Shown piece after piece: positions 12,732 to 20,640 of a DNA stretch of 41,044 nt. Position 1 is the stretch's first letter; each line of letters begins with the position of its first letter. The notes beneath the pieces were generated by a model. The model had not been told where the DNA came from and did not search any database. It saw only the letters and a list, made by a program, of their open reading frames with translations. This DNA is from Thiogranum sp. (GTDB lineage: Bacteria; Pseudomonadota; Gammaproteobacteria; DSM-19610): positions 1 through 41,044 of the forward strand of contig JASBSS010000002.1 of assembly GCA_030148805.1 (NCBI GenBank). The letters run 5' to 3'. The translations under genes and the position numbers were made by a program.

Positions 12732-14168
12732 ATGATCCCCGCACCCGGCGATTTCGTTCTGCTGCTGCCCGAGATCTTTGTGCTCTCGATGGCCTGTGTG
12801 ATTCTGGTCGTGGATCTGTATCTGAGCGACGACGAGCGCGTGATCAGTTACTGGCTGGCGCAGCTGACGCTGCTGTTCGCCGCGGTGATCACCCTGAGCG
12901 TCGGCGACGGCCAGTCGCAGCTGGCCTTCTACGGCACCTATATCGCCGACCCCATGGCCACCACGCTCAAGGTGGCCATCTATCTGGTCACGGCGCTGGC
13001 CTTTCTGTATGCCCGCCATTACCTCAGCGAACGCAAGCTGTTCAAGGGCGAATACTATGTGCTAGGCCTGTTCGCCATGCTGGGGATGATGGTGCTGGTC
13101 TCGGCGCACAGCCTGTTGACCGTCTATCTCGGCCTGGAGCTGTTGTCGTTGTCGCTGTATGCCATGGTGGCCTTCAACCGCGACGCCTATCCCTGTACCG
13201 AGGCGGCGATGAAATACTTCGTCCTCGGGGCGCTGGCCTCTGGCATGCTGCTCTACGGCATGTCGATGCTCTACGGCCTGACCGGCACCCTGGATATCGA
13301 GCTGATCGCCCAGTCGCTCGGCCGCCAGACGGCGACCGGGCCGATGATTTTCACCGCCACCTTCATTGTCGTCGGCCTGGCGTTCAAGCTCGGCGCGGTG
13401 CCGTTCCACATGTGGGTGCCGGATGTGTACCAGGGGGCGCCGACGCCGGTCACGCTGTTCATCGGTAGCGCCTCGAAAATCGCCGCCTTCGCCATGGTCA
13501 TGCGCCTGCTGGCCGAGTCCATCGGCGCGCTGCAGCCGGCCTGGGAGGGCATGCTGGTGGCGCTGGCGCTGCTGTCGCTGGCCATCGGCAACGTGGTGGC
13601 CATCGCCCAGACCAACCTCAAGCGCATGCTGGCCTATTCGACGATCTCCCATGTCGGTTTTCTGCTGCTGGGGATTCTCTCTGGCACCCAGGCCGGCTAC
13701 GCCGCCTCGATGTTCTACATCATCACCTATGCGCTGATGTCCGCCGGGGCCTTCGGCATGATCATCCTGCTCAGCCGGGCCGGCTTCGAGGCCGACGAAA
13801 TCGACGACTTCAAGGGCCTGAACCAGCGCAACTCCTGGTACGCCCTGCTGATGCTGATCCTGATGTTCTCCATGGCCGGCGTGCCGCCCACCGTAGGCTT
13901 CTATGCCAAGCTGGCGGTACTGCAGGCCGTGGTCGGCGTGGACATGGTCTGGCTGGCTGCCGCGGCGGTCTTGTTCTCCGTCATCGGCGCCTTCTACTAC
14001 ATTCGCCTGGTAAAAGTGATGTATTTCGACCAGGCCGAGGACACCACGCCGCTGGCCGAGCATTTCGATCTGCGTTTTGGTCTCAGCGCCAACGGCCTGG
14101 CCATCCTGCTGCTCGGCCTGTTTCCGGGAAGTCTGATGAATTTGTGCCTACAGGTAATGGCCGGATAA
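12732..14168 (+). CDS. nuoN: NADH-quinone oxidoreductase subunit N
   Basis: Third antiporter-like proton-pumping subunit of complex I and last gene of the operon, 478 residues from the chosen start. The conserved glutamate is in [20 protein letters not shown] and the lysine in [25 protein letters not shown] prefer ATG 12732 over ATG 12726, two codons upstream, because AAGGA at 12721-12725 is then six bases away; from 12726 the spacing would be too short. No strong terminator follows, so some read-through into the tRNA region is possible. Confidence 0.96.
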   Translation: MIPAPGDFVLLLPEIFVLSMACVILVVDLYLSDDERVISYWLAQLTLLFAAVITLSVGDGQSQLAFYGTYIADPMATTLKVAIYLVTALAFLYARHYLSERKLFKGEYYVLGLFAMLGMMVLVSAHSLLTVYLGLELLSLSLYAMVAFNRDAYPCTEAAMKYFVLGALASGMLLYGMSMLYGLTGTLDIELIAQSLGRQTATGPMIFTATFIVVGLAFKLGAVPFHMWVPDVYQGAPTPVTLFIGSASKIAAFAMVMRLLAESIGALQPAWEGMLVALALLSLAIGNVVAIAQTNLKRMLAYSTISHVGFLLLGILSGTQAGYAASMFYIITYALMSAGAFGMIILLSRAGFEADEIDDFKGLNQRNSWYALLMLILMFSMAGVPPTVGFYAKLAVLQAVVGVDMVWLAAAAVLFSVIGAFYYIRLVKVMYFDQAEDTTPLAEHFDLRFGLSANGLAILLLGLFPGSLMNLCLQVMAG

Positions 14169-14199
14169 AGATTTTTTCCATTCTCGGGGGCTTCAGCCC

Positions 14200-14228
14200 T
14201 TGCATGCCCGGGGATTAGTCCTTACAAT
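14200..14228 (+). promoter_or_regulatory. Sigma-70 promoter for the initiator tRNA
   Basis: TTGCAT (14200-14205), a 17-base spacer, and TACAAT (14223-14228) match the sigma-70 consensus well. GCGCGC immediately follows the -10 box, a GC-rich discriminator of the kind seen at stringently controlled stable-RNA promoters. Predicted initiation near 14235 gives a leader of about seven bases before the tRNA. Confidence 0.7.
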
Positions 14229-14241
14229 GCGCGCTTCCTGA

Positions 14242-14318
<77 letters not shown>

Positions 14319-14337
14319 AATTTAAGTCAGTACCGAT

Positions 14338-14371
14338 AACGGGTTAGCGACGAAGGTCCTAACCCGTTTTT
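14338..14371 (+). terminator. Rho-independent terminator after the tRNA (copy 1 of a duplicated hairpin)
   Basis: A perfect 10-base stem, AACGGGTTAG (14338-14347) with CTAACCCGTT (14359-14368), has an 11-base loop and a T-run at 14367-14371. It would stop the tRNA transcript. The stop codon and last few codons of the minus-strand integrase remnant lie inside it. A near-identical hairpin recurs at 17459-17492. Confidence 0.85.
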
Positions 14372-14666
14372 CGTTTCAGGATTGTCAGGGCGGGAATTTT
14401 GCGGGAATTCACCCCGCAAACACGGTTCGCCGCCGCTAACAGCTCCTCGATCTCGGGTGCGGAATAGTGCGACGTAATGTCCCCATTCGTATGCCCGAGT
14501 AGTACCTTCCTGGTTTCCAGCGATACACTCGCCGCCCGTAGACGCCGGCCAAAGGTGTGCTTCAAGTCATGGACCCTGAGATTCGCGAACCCCCACGAAA
14601 TCGGTTCTCCATGTGCTTCGGCATAGGCTTCGCTGCCGCTTCCCGCGCTCGCTTCCATGCGGAGTT
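14359..14666 (-). pseudogene. Tyrosine recombinase (phage-type integrase), C-terminal remnant
   Basis: Only the C-terminal catalytic part of a tyrosine integrase remains, about 100 residues, reading toward the tRNA. Visible are LRVHDLKHTFGRRLRAA (box II, with lysine where many families have arginine in HxLRH), then ETRKVLLGHTNGDITSHYSAPEIEELL with the GH pair and the catalytic tyrosine. At 14640-14666 the family signature NSAWKRARE is encoded one frame away from the downstream part, so the gene is frameshifted there, with a stop (TAA) just upstream in the main frame. The N-terminal and core domains are missing. The position beside the tRNA 3' end fits an element that integrated into the tRNA and then decayed. 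Confidence 0.85.
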
Positions 14667-14780
14667 ATATGTTGCTCACCGGTCGCTTCACATCTTGAAT
14701 GAGGCCTGGCAACTATTTGATAGCAGTGTCGGGCAGTGAGGATTCAGATGAACTGGGAGCTGTGGGTGTATCGTCCGAAT

Positions 14781-15653
14781 CTACTCCGAGGGCGGCGTGG
14801 CTTCCTTCTCCGCTATGGAAAGGCAGATTTCGTAAGCTTTGCCGCAGGAATTACACGTCCACCATGTCCCCCGCTTGATTTCATCTCGCCAAAGCTTAAT
14901 TTTGCCCGCGCAGCTCTCGCCTGGACAACCTATTTCTTCGACAATCGGCTCCCATAGGCTCTGCTGATCAGACTCATTCCGCACACGATATTCCGCACCG
15001 CAGTTAAAACACTTGGCCTCAAGCAGCTCACTGGCAAAGGGCACCCGTTTGCGTATGTTCGCTGAGCATCGCACGCACTCAAGCGTGGCAAACTGCCCCA
15101 AGGTGACATTGAAAACGCGCGAGGCCAGCACCTTTTCCAGATAGGCTACGATCTTTTCACAACGCTCCTTTAGCTGTGCAAAATCCGGCGAGGGTCCGTC
15201 GAACATTTGCTTTAAAGTCGGCATATGCAGATATGAGCCGAGCGCGTCATAGTGCTTTTTGAGGGTTGCGAGGTTCAGGACCTCCTCTGAGCCCAGCATC
15301 GCCATCTTTTTTGCCGGTTTCCCAGCTTCTTCCTCCAGGCCAAAGGCTATAGACGAGTTCTTATCGGCGTTCGGATCAATATCGATCAGGAGTTGCATGA
15401 CCTTCCGGGGCTGCCAGGTTTCATATTCCTTCGGGGGAATTTCCTGCCGGTAGGCGTATGCCCGGTCGTATGTCAGGGCTTCCATAGCCATGCGCAGCTC
15501 CAATGCTGCATATCGCAGCTGGTCCTGATCGTCCTTTTCCAGCTCTGATTTCGCCCTGGCAAGTGATTGTCGGGCTTCATGACGGAAATCACGGCTTGCA
15601 GCAAGGCTCATGAGGTCTTTTGTTTGTTCCATCCATTCGACTGTGGCGATCAT
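14781..15653 (-). CDS. Unknown protein with helical N-terminal domain and C-terminal zinc ribbons
   Basis: The 290-residue product is not a family I can name. Residues about 15-190 look alpha-helical and charged, with a segment LRYAALELRMAMEALTYDRAY that recalls HEPN/DUF4145-type helical domains; this is a weak resemblance, not an assignment. Residues about 210-282 contain four cysteine pairs, CVRC, CFNC, the spaced pair CPGESC, and CNSC, as expected of two zinc ribbons. There is no signal peptide or membrane segment, so it is probably cytosolic. No clear Shine-Dalgarno precedes ATG 15653. It stands between the integrase remnant and hipBA, with its own orientation. A defence or nucleic-acid-binding role is possible but unproven. 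Confidence 0.75.
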   Translation of the reverse strand: MIATVEWMEQTKDLMSLAASRDFRHEARQSLARAKSELEKDDQDQLRYAALELRMAMEALTYDRAYAYRQEIPPKEYETWQPRKVMQLLIDIDPNADKNSSIAFGLEEEAGKPAKKMAMLGSEEVLNLATLKKHYDALGSYLHMPTLKQMFDGPSPDFAQLKERCEKIVAYLEKVLASRVFNVTLGQFATLECVRCSANIRKRVPFASELLEAKCFNCGAEYRVRNESDQQSLWEPIVEEIGCPGESCAGKIKLWRDEIKRGTWWTCNSCGKAYEICLSIAEKEATPPSE

Positions 15654-15914
15654 AGCGCAGTCTGATGCCCGAAATCGGCACTGATGCCTAGGGGAAAAGC
15701 GCGAAGAGTCTTCGAAATGGTAAAATTATTGATAGATAACAGTAGCATACGTGATTCCGAGTTTAGCCAAACTGACCAGATTTCTCAAACACTTAGCTGG
15801 GGTGGCCAGGAGCACGAATATACGCTGCCAGGCTAGACGGGTAATAGGTAGAGCTGTCTGGTCGTCTCCCCAGAGAGCTGTCTTCCTGGACGCGGAATTT
15901 TAAGGAATTTGAGA

Positions 15915-15965
15915 AAATATGCAAAAACATATTTACATATACAATAAATATGCTATAGCATATTT
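15915..15965 (+). promoter_or_regulatory. Twin HipB-type operators and hipBA promoter
   Basis: Two inverted repeats share the same half-sites, AAATATG-N6-CATATTT: 15915-15934 (spacer CAAAAA) and 15946-15965 (spacer CTATAG, making a perfect 20-base palindrome). Their centres are 31 bases apart, about three helical turns. A candidate promoter lies across them: TTTACA (15932-15937), 16 bases, TATAGC (15954-15959). Bound repressor would cover both boxes. Initiation would fall at about 15966-15968, so the hipB message is probably leaderless. That HipB binds here is inferred by analogy with known HipBA autoregulation. Confidence 0.75.
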
Positions 15966-15967
15966 TT

Positions 15968-16249
15968 ATGAACGAGATTATAAAAGCCCTGAAAAGTGCT
16001 CGACTAGAAAAAAAGCTTAAACAATCCGAGCTTGGCGGCAAACTGGGGTTGCCACAAAGCCACATTTCCAAGATCGAGCAGGGGGCAACCGATCCCCGCC
16101 TGTCTACGGTGACAGATATGGCACGCCTGCTGGACTTGGAATTGGTACTGGTTCCCCGCGCGATGCTGCCCGCGATCCAGGCTATGATCCGGGGCGAGAG
16201 AGAAGAACAAACGCCCAGGTGGCAGCTTGACGAAGAGGCGGATCGGTGA
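15968..16249 (+). CDS. hipB: HipB-like antitoxin, Cro/CI-type DNA-binding protein
   Basis: The 93-residue product has a helix-turn-helix at about residues 18-40 (KQSELGGKLGLPQSHISKIEQG) typical of XRE/Cro regulators. It is expected to bind and neutralise the HipA kinase encoded next and to repress the shared promoter. ATG 15968 begins three bases after the second operator with no room for a Shine-Dalgarno, suggesting leaderless translation. The stop overlaps the hipA GTG start (GTGA), indicating translational coupling. The region is clearly AT-richer than the nuo operon, consistent with transfer. Confidence 0.85.
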   Translation: MNEIIKALKSARLEKKLKQSELGGKLGLPQSHISKIEQGATDPRLSTVTDMARLLDLELVLVPRAMLPAIQAMIRGEREEQTPRWQLDEEADR

Positions 16250-17448
16250 CCGATCTACTTGAAGTACAGCTGGGACAGATAAACATTGGACGGTTGGTTT
16301 TAACCACCGGCGACCGGGCGTTTTTTGCCTTTGAGGAGGACTACCTCAATAACAAAAACAGGCCGGTTCTCAGTCAGTCCTTTTTTACCCAAGCCGGTGA
16401 CTTGATCTCGGAAACCCGAACAACGCAAACCCGACTACCGCCCTTTTTCTCCAATCTGCTTCCCGAAGGCCATCTGCGCACCTACCTGGCCGAACGGGGC
16501 GGTATCAAACCCGAGCGGGAATTCAGGCTGATCGAATTGCTGGGAGAGGACCTCCCCGGGGCGGTGATGGTCCGGCCTTTGGAAGGTCTGGCGGGACTGC
16601 GAGAACCCGAGGCAGAAAAAGACGCCACTCAAACGCCATACCGATTTTCATTGGCTGGAATACAGTTGAAATTTTCGGCATTAGCCGAGACTTCCGGCGG
16701 ATTATCGATTCCTACCAACGGGGTTGGGGGTGACTGGATTGTTAAACTGCCGGCACAGAATTTCGCCCAGGTTCCGGAAAACGAATGGGCGATGCTCCAT
16801 TTGGCCGCTGAGATCGGTATCCCTGTCCCAGAGACGCGGCTGATTGCGCTTAAAGAAGTTGCCGGGCTACCCGATTTAGGCGCGTTATCCGGGGATACTG
16901 CATTGGCGGTGAAGCGCTTTGACCGAGGGGCAGGGGGGCGGCGCATTCACATTGAGGACTTCGCTCAGGTCTATAACGTCTACCCGGCGGATAAATACGG
17001 TAAGGTCAGCTATGCCAATATCGCGAACATGCTCTGGACGCTTACGGGTGAGACCGGGTTAGTCGATTTTATTCGGCGACTAGTGTTCACGATTCTGATT
17101 GGCAATGGCGACATGCACCTGAAAAACTGGTCGTTGATCTACCCCGATGGACGAACGCCTCAGCTTGCGCCCGCCTATGATTTTGTCTCGACAGTGCCGT
17201 ATATCCCGGGCGATAAACTGGGCCTCAGTTTATCCGGAACCAAGGAGATGAGTGCCATTACGCTTTCACATTTTGAGCAGCTCGTGAACAAAGCGCGCAT
17301 TCCGGAATATCTGGTGCTGAGCAGGGTCAGGGAAACGGTTGAGACGACTATCCAGGCATGGCACAAACATAAAACGAGTTATCCGCTTGTGAACGAAATC
17401 AGAGATCGACTGGATCGACATATCCGAACATTGGCTCTAATAAGATAG
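16246..17448 (+). CDS. hipA: HipA-family serine/threonine kinase toxin
   Basis: HipA kinases act in the cytosol; the E. coli enzyme phosphorylates glutamyl-tRNA synthetase and causes dormancy, while the target here is unknown. The 400-residue product has the N-terminal subdomain 1 (about 1-100, with LPPFFSNLLPEGHLR), the phosphate-binding loop region FSLAGIQLKFS (about 134-144), the ATP lysine in WIVKLP (K167), the catalytic segment GNGDMHLKNWS (D289, H291, K293, N294) and the metal-binding YDF (D312). All key residues are present, so it looks active. GTG 16246 overlaps hipB. A strong hairpin terminator follows 11 bases after the stop. Length fits the family (about 400-440). Confidence 0.92.
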   Translation: MTDLLEVQLGQINIGRLVLTTGDRAFFAFEEDYLNNKNRPVLSQSFFTQAGDLISETRTTQTRLPPFFSNLLPEGHLRTYLAERGGIKPEREFRLIELLGEDLPGAVMVRPLEGLAGLREPEAEKDATQTPYRFSLAGIQLKFSALAETSGGLSIPTNGVGGDWIVKLPAQNFAQVPENEWAMLHLAAEIGIPVPETRLIALKEVAGLPDLGALSGDTALAVKRFDRGAGGRRIHIEDFAQVYNVYPADKYGKVSYANIANMLWTLTGETGLVDFIRRLVFTILIGNGDMHLKNWSLIYPDGRTPQLAPAYDFVSTVPYIPGDKLGLSLSGTKEMSAITLSHFEQLVNKARIPEYLVLSRVRETVETTIQAWHKHKTSYPLVNEIRDRLDRHIRTLALIR

Positions 17449-17458
17449 CCGATGTAGG

Positions 17459-17492
17459 AACGGGTTAGTGACGTCAGTCCTAACCCGTTTTT
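17459..17492 (+). terminator. Rho-independent terminator after hipA (copy 2 of the duplicated hairpin)
   Basis: The 10-base stem AACGGGTTAG (17459-17468) with CTAACCCGTT (17480-17489) and the T-run to 17492 is identical to the hairpin after the tRNA. Over 39 bases the two copies differ at only four positions, all in the loop. Here the loop starts with the palindrome TGACGTCA. Confidence 0.85.
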
Positions 17493-17619
17493 CGTTTCCC
17501 CTGTAGGAATCTGCGCGGCGGTTGGGCCTTTGTCGAGCAGGCATCGGCAGTTTTCGATATCAAATATGGTCGAACAATCATCAAGGATGAATTTGAGGTT
17601 TGTCAGGACAAACTACTGC

Positions 17620-18105
17620 TCAATCGTTCGATGAGGCACTTTCATTGAACAGGTAGCGTGCAATTTTCCAGCTACCCTGGTGCTTCTGCAGAATAAATAC
17701 TTCCCGGCTCCGATTGACGATAGCTACGTCTTTATCGACAAGTTTTATATGCCCACCAGAAGACGTGCGGACAACGGCCAGGGGTCCAAATGGCAAAATT
17801 TCCTCGATGTGGAAAACAACGTCAAAATCGAGCGTATCAAATACGATCTTATAAGCGGCTTCTATTTCTGTCAGCCCGGTGGCTGTCGGTTTATGCGATG
17901 GCATAAACACCCCGTCTTTCGCGTAAAGCTGTAAAACCGTGTTGAGATCACTATTGTTCAGGGCGCGAACATAACTATTGATGACCTTCCGGATACTTGC
18001 CTTGTCACTGGCGGTGTCGGCGTGGGCCTGTTCGCTTTCACCCCCGATCAGTAACCCTGCGAAAATTACTACCGCAACCAGGCCGTATGATTTACACGCA
18101 TGCAT
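17620..18105 (-). CDS. Exported SnoaL/NTF2-like protein (SgcJ/EcaC type)
   Basis: The 161-residue product has a signal peptide (hydrophobic stretch VAVVIFAGLLIGG, probable cleavage after QAHA, about residue 30), then an NTF2-like fold: DKASIRKVINSYVRALNNSDLNTVLQLYAKDGVFMP is the typical start of SnoaL/SgcJ proteins. These are small cone-shaped domains that bind or convert small molecules; no substrate can be read from the sequence. ATG 18105 follows AAGGAGAG at good spacing. A shorter paralogue lies just upstream on the same strand, and both are divergent from a LysR regulator that is their likely controller. Confidence 0.8.
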   Translation of the reverse strand: MHACKSYGLVAVVIFAGLLIGGESEQAHADTASDKASIRKVINSYVRALNNSDLNTVLQLYAKDGVFMPSHKPTATGLTEIEAAYKIVFDTLDFDVVFHIEEILPFGPLAVVRTSSGGHIKLVDKDVAIVNRSREVFILQKHQGSWKIARYLFNESASSND

Positions 18106-18214
18106 TCTAACTCTCCTTAAACGGTGAATAGAGTGACCAGCCTAAGCTGAACTTTTCGATGACAGTAGCTATCGATCCCGGAACTAGCAGGATCCATGTC
18201 TGGTAATCATTACA

Positions 18215-18418
18215 TCAGCGCTTGCGCGCTTCATTGAAGACACCATCCCCGGTGTAGAGCTTCACGACAGCACCAACATCACTGGTATTTAGTGCCTGTT
18301 CGTAGGCTTCGAGCACGGCGTGACTAGCGGCCTGGGTCGATTCGGTGGCGTTCCCGCTTGGCAGGACACCGAAGCTCGGGAGGGCAAAAGCAATAAAGCG
18401 TATCAGCCAATTTTTCAC
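18215..18418 (-). pseudogene. Truncated SnoaL-like exported protein
   Basis: The 67-residue product starts at GTG 18418 after AAGGAG. It has a signal-peptide-like N-terminus and then AVLEAYEQALNTSDVGAVVKLYTGDGVF, which aligns with ALNNSDLNTVLQLYAKDGVF of the downstream neighbour. It then stops after NEARKR, so about two thirds of the NTF2-like fold is missing. I read it as a broken tandem duplicate, though expression of a short peptide cannot be excluded. The following 100 bases contain no recognisable remainder of the domain. Confidence 0.65.
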
Positions 18419-18470
18419 GATGGGTTCTCCTTAGGGCGGATTCGATGTGAGAGGGGACACGATAAAACCT

Positions 18471-18524
18471 TTCCAAGAATTGGAATATACGTAAAATAGA
18501 CAAATAACTATTCCATATATGGAA
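18471..18524. promoter_or_regulatory. Paired palindromes in the lysR divergent region
   Basis: TTCCAAGAATTGGAA (18471-18485) and TTCCATATATGGAA (18511-18524) share TTCCA/TGGAA half-sites with spacers of five and four bases. Their centres are about 40 bases apart, in the intergenic region between the SnoaL genes and lysR. This is the usual arrangement of a LysR recognition site plus an activation site. The right half of the second palindrome also supplies the GGAA ribosome binding site of lysR, so occupancy would block its own expression. Confidence 0.65.
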
Positions 18525-18530
18525 ATATCT

Positions 18531-19439
18531 ATGTTTCCCGATCTGAATGCCATGGCGCTGTTCGTAAAAGTGGTGGAATCCAGAAGTTTTTCAGCGGCGT
18601 CCCGGCGACTCGGCGTGCCGATTTCAACGGTGAGTCGTAAAGTGAGTCAGCTCGAAAAGACGCTCGGAGTACGCCTGCTGGAACGCTCCACCCGTCAACT
18701 GCGATTGAGCGAACTGGGCCAGGATTACTATGCCTATTGCCGCCGGGGCTTGGAGGAGATTGAAACCGGTACCCTGATGCTGCATGAACGACAGGCGGAG
18801 ATTGCGGGCACACTCCGCTTGTCGGTGCCCCCGGGTCTCGCGGACCGATTGGTTGTCCCCCTGGTGAGTGCGTTTCAGGCGGCTTATCCTGCCGTCACCG
18901 TGAGGATTATGATTACCGAACGGAAGGTGGATTTTATCCAGGATGCCGTCGATTTGGCGTTGCGGGTCGGCGAACTCGAAGACAGCAGCCTGGTGGCGCG
19001 GCGCCTTATACGTTATCGGCACGTTCTGGTCAGTTCTCCCGCCTACCTGGACACCTTTGGCGCGCCCCTTCATCCGCGTGAGTTGCAGGCGCATCGTATG
19101 ATTACCTTTGACGGGTGGTTCGACGATGTAGCCTTGAAACTGATCAACAATGGCAGTGTGTACCGCGTTAGTGTCGAAGGAGTGCTTGCGCTAAACGACT
19201 ATGCCGGCATTCTGAGCGCGACCGAGGCGGGGCAGGGGATCGCTGAAATTCCATCGATTATCTGCGGCGAATCATTGCATGATGGGAAGTTGGTCGAGGT
19301 CATGCCAGATTGGCGTTTGCCGCCTACGATGCTGTCGGCTGTTTATCCGAGTAATCGTAACCTTTCACGGATCGTCAGGCTGTTTAAAGATTTTTGTGTT
19401 GAACATATTGATACCTGGGCACCGCATGTGGACATCTAA
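18531..19439 (+). CDS. LysR-family transcriptional regulator
   Basis: The 302-residue product begins MFPDLNAMALFVKVVESRSFSAASRRLGVPISTVSRKVSQLEKTLGVRLLERSTRQLRLSELG, the canonical LysR winged helix-turn-helix (residues about 1-60), followed by a periplasmic-binding-protein-like effector domain (about 90-295). I chose ATG 18531, not 18519, because GGAA at 18521-18524 is then well placed and the family start matches. It is divergent from the two SnoaL-like genes, the usual geometry for a LysR regulator and its target. The ligand is unknown. Confidence 0.92.
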   Translation: MFPDLNAMALFVKVVESRSFSAASRRLGVPISTVSRKVSQLEKTLGVRLLERSTRQLRLSELGQDYYAYCRRGLEEIETGTLMLHERQAEIAGTLRLSVPPGLADRLVVPLVSAFQAAYPAVTVRIMITERKVDFIQDAVDLALRVGELEDSSLVARRLIRYRHVLVSSPAYLDTFGAPLHPRELQAHRMITFDGWFDDVALKLINNGSVYRVSVEGVLALNDYAGILSATEAGQGIAEIPSIICGESLHDGKLVEVMPDWRLPPTMLSAVYPSNRNLSRIVRLFKDFCVEHIDTWAPHVDI

Positions 19440-19708
19440 TTCCCCAACTAATCGGGCGTGGCTTCTCCGGGGTTAGTGACGCGCTGCACTGAAACTTGAA
19501 TAGGGGTGGGTAATGGACTTTGGCACCGCTCAAAATCATCCGGATATCGCCTCCATAAAACAGCCTTATGGGCTCTATAAGGATCAAGCGACCTATCTAA
19601 AAGGTCTGAGAGGAAAAATTTAATCTTAAACAATAAAAAATGATTGAAAAACGATAAATATCGGCTATTCTTGGCAAGGTATTTAATCGCCATGGAGTAC
19701 CCGGTGTG

Positions 19709-20596
19709 ATGAAACGCCTTCTTGCCGTAGCAGTCGCCCTCGGTCCCGTCTGCCTGAGCAGTCCGGTTTTCGCCCAGGATCCCGCACCCCAAGGTCCCGT
19801 TGGAGATCGACAACTGAGTTTAGGGCTTGGCATTCCTGAGACCCTGCAATTGCGAGGTCATGTCGGGGTAGCGATCGGTGCTGTTCCTGAGTTTCAGGGG
19901 TCCGACGATCTTTCGGCGGTGGGTTTGCCCCTTGTCGATATCCGCCAGGAAGACTTTATGTTTATTAGCGGCGCGAGCGTCAATCCCAATGATGGTTACG
20001 GCAGTATTGGCTGGTACGCGTTGAATTTTGCATATGCTCAACGTGGTAAGCGATTATTTGGGTTGTCCGTCGGGCCAATGATCCGCGTTGGTGTTGGCCG
20101 CGACGAGCATGACAATTCCGCGCTCGATGGCCTTGGCGATATCGATGATAGCGCGGGAAGCGGTGTGTTTGTTGAGGCAAGAGCGGGTAGTTGGACAGCA
20201 GATATAAGTTCCACTTCTCAAGATGCCGGTGATGAGGGTGACGGTCTTTTAGTGGCTGTTCGTAGCCGTTACTCTGTGCAGATAAGTGAGCGTTTCTCCA
20301 TCGCTCCCGCTGTGGTTGCCAGTTGGGGTGACGAGGATTACATGCAAGGCTTTTACGGCGTGAGCAATGCTCAGGCATCACGTAGCGGTTTGACCCGGTT
20401 CAATGCCCAGTCAGGGTTTAAAGATGTCGGTATACAGGTCGGTGCGACCTACTCTTTGTCCGAAAAATTTCTTATTAATGGGCAAATCGGCTATCAGCGA
20501 CTCTTGGGTGACGCTGCCGATAGCCCGATCGTGGATAGAAAGGATGGTTCACGCGATCAATTTAGCGCATTATTCGGCATAGCGTACAAATTTTGA
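19709..20596 (+). CDS. MipA/OmpV family outer-membrane protein
   Basis: The 295-residue product has a signal peptide ending near VFA-QDPA (about residue 22) and a beta-barrel-like body ending in an aromatic residue (IAYKF), as outer-membrane proteins do. Family patterns are EFQGSDDLSAVGLPLVDIR (about 56-74), the segment with YGVSNAQASRSGL (about 218-230), GFKDVGIQVGATYSLSEKFLINGQIGYQRLLGDAADSPIV (about 237-276) and the C-terminal strand. MipA in E. coli scaffolds peptidoglycan enzymes; OmpV-like members are porin-like. The specific role is unknown. It stands alone between lysR and a DUF2975 gene. Confidence 0.88.
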   Translation: MKRLLAVAVALGPVCLSSPVFAQDPAPQGPVGDRQLSLGLGIPETLQLRGHVGVAIGAVPEFQGSDDLSAVGLPLVDIRQEDFMFISGASVNPNDGYGSIGWYALNFAYAQRGKRLFGLSVGPMIRVGVGRDEHDNSALDGLGDIDDSAGSGVFVEARAGSWTADISSTSQDAGDEGDGLLVAVRSRYSVQISERFSIAPAVVASWGDEDYMQGFYGVSNAQASRSGLTRFNAQSGFKDVGIQVGATYSLSEKFLINGQIGYQRLLGDAADSPIVDRKDGSRDQFSALFGIAYKF

Positions 20597-20640
20597 GGGT
20601 GAATTCTGCACGACAGACACAAATGTGAAGGATAGAGGCT

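Noticed and set aside
14557-14739. Plus-strand frame containing ILNEAWQLFDSSVGQ, faintly like an integrase core segment
   Set aside because: It is on the opposite strand from the real integrase end and too short; an inverted fragment cannot be distinguished from chance.
15850-15883. Direct repeat AGAGCTGTCT at 15850 and 15874
   Set aside because: Two copies of ten bases without further structure; no link to the hip operators and no evidence of function.
19440-19708. Search for a small gene or RNA between lysR and the MipA-like gene
   Set aside because: No reading frame with a ribosome binding site or stable structured element was convincing; it appears to be leader and promoter sequence.
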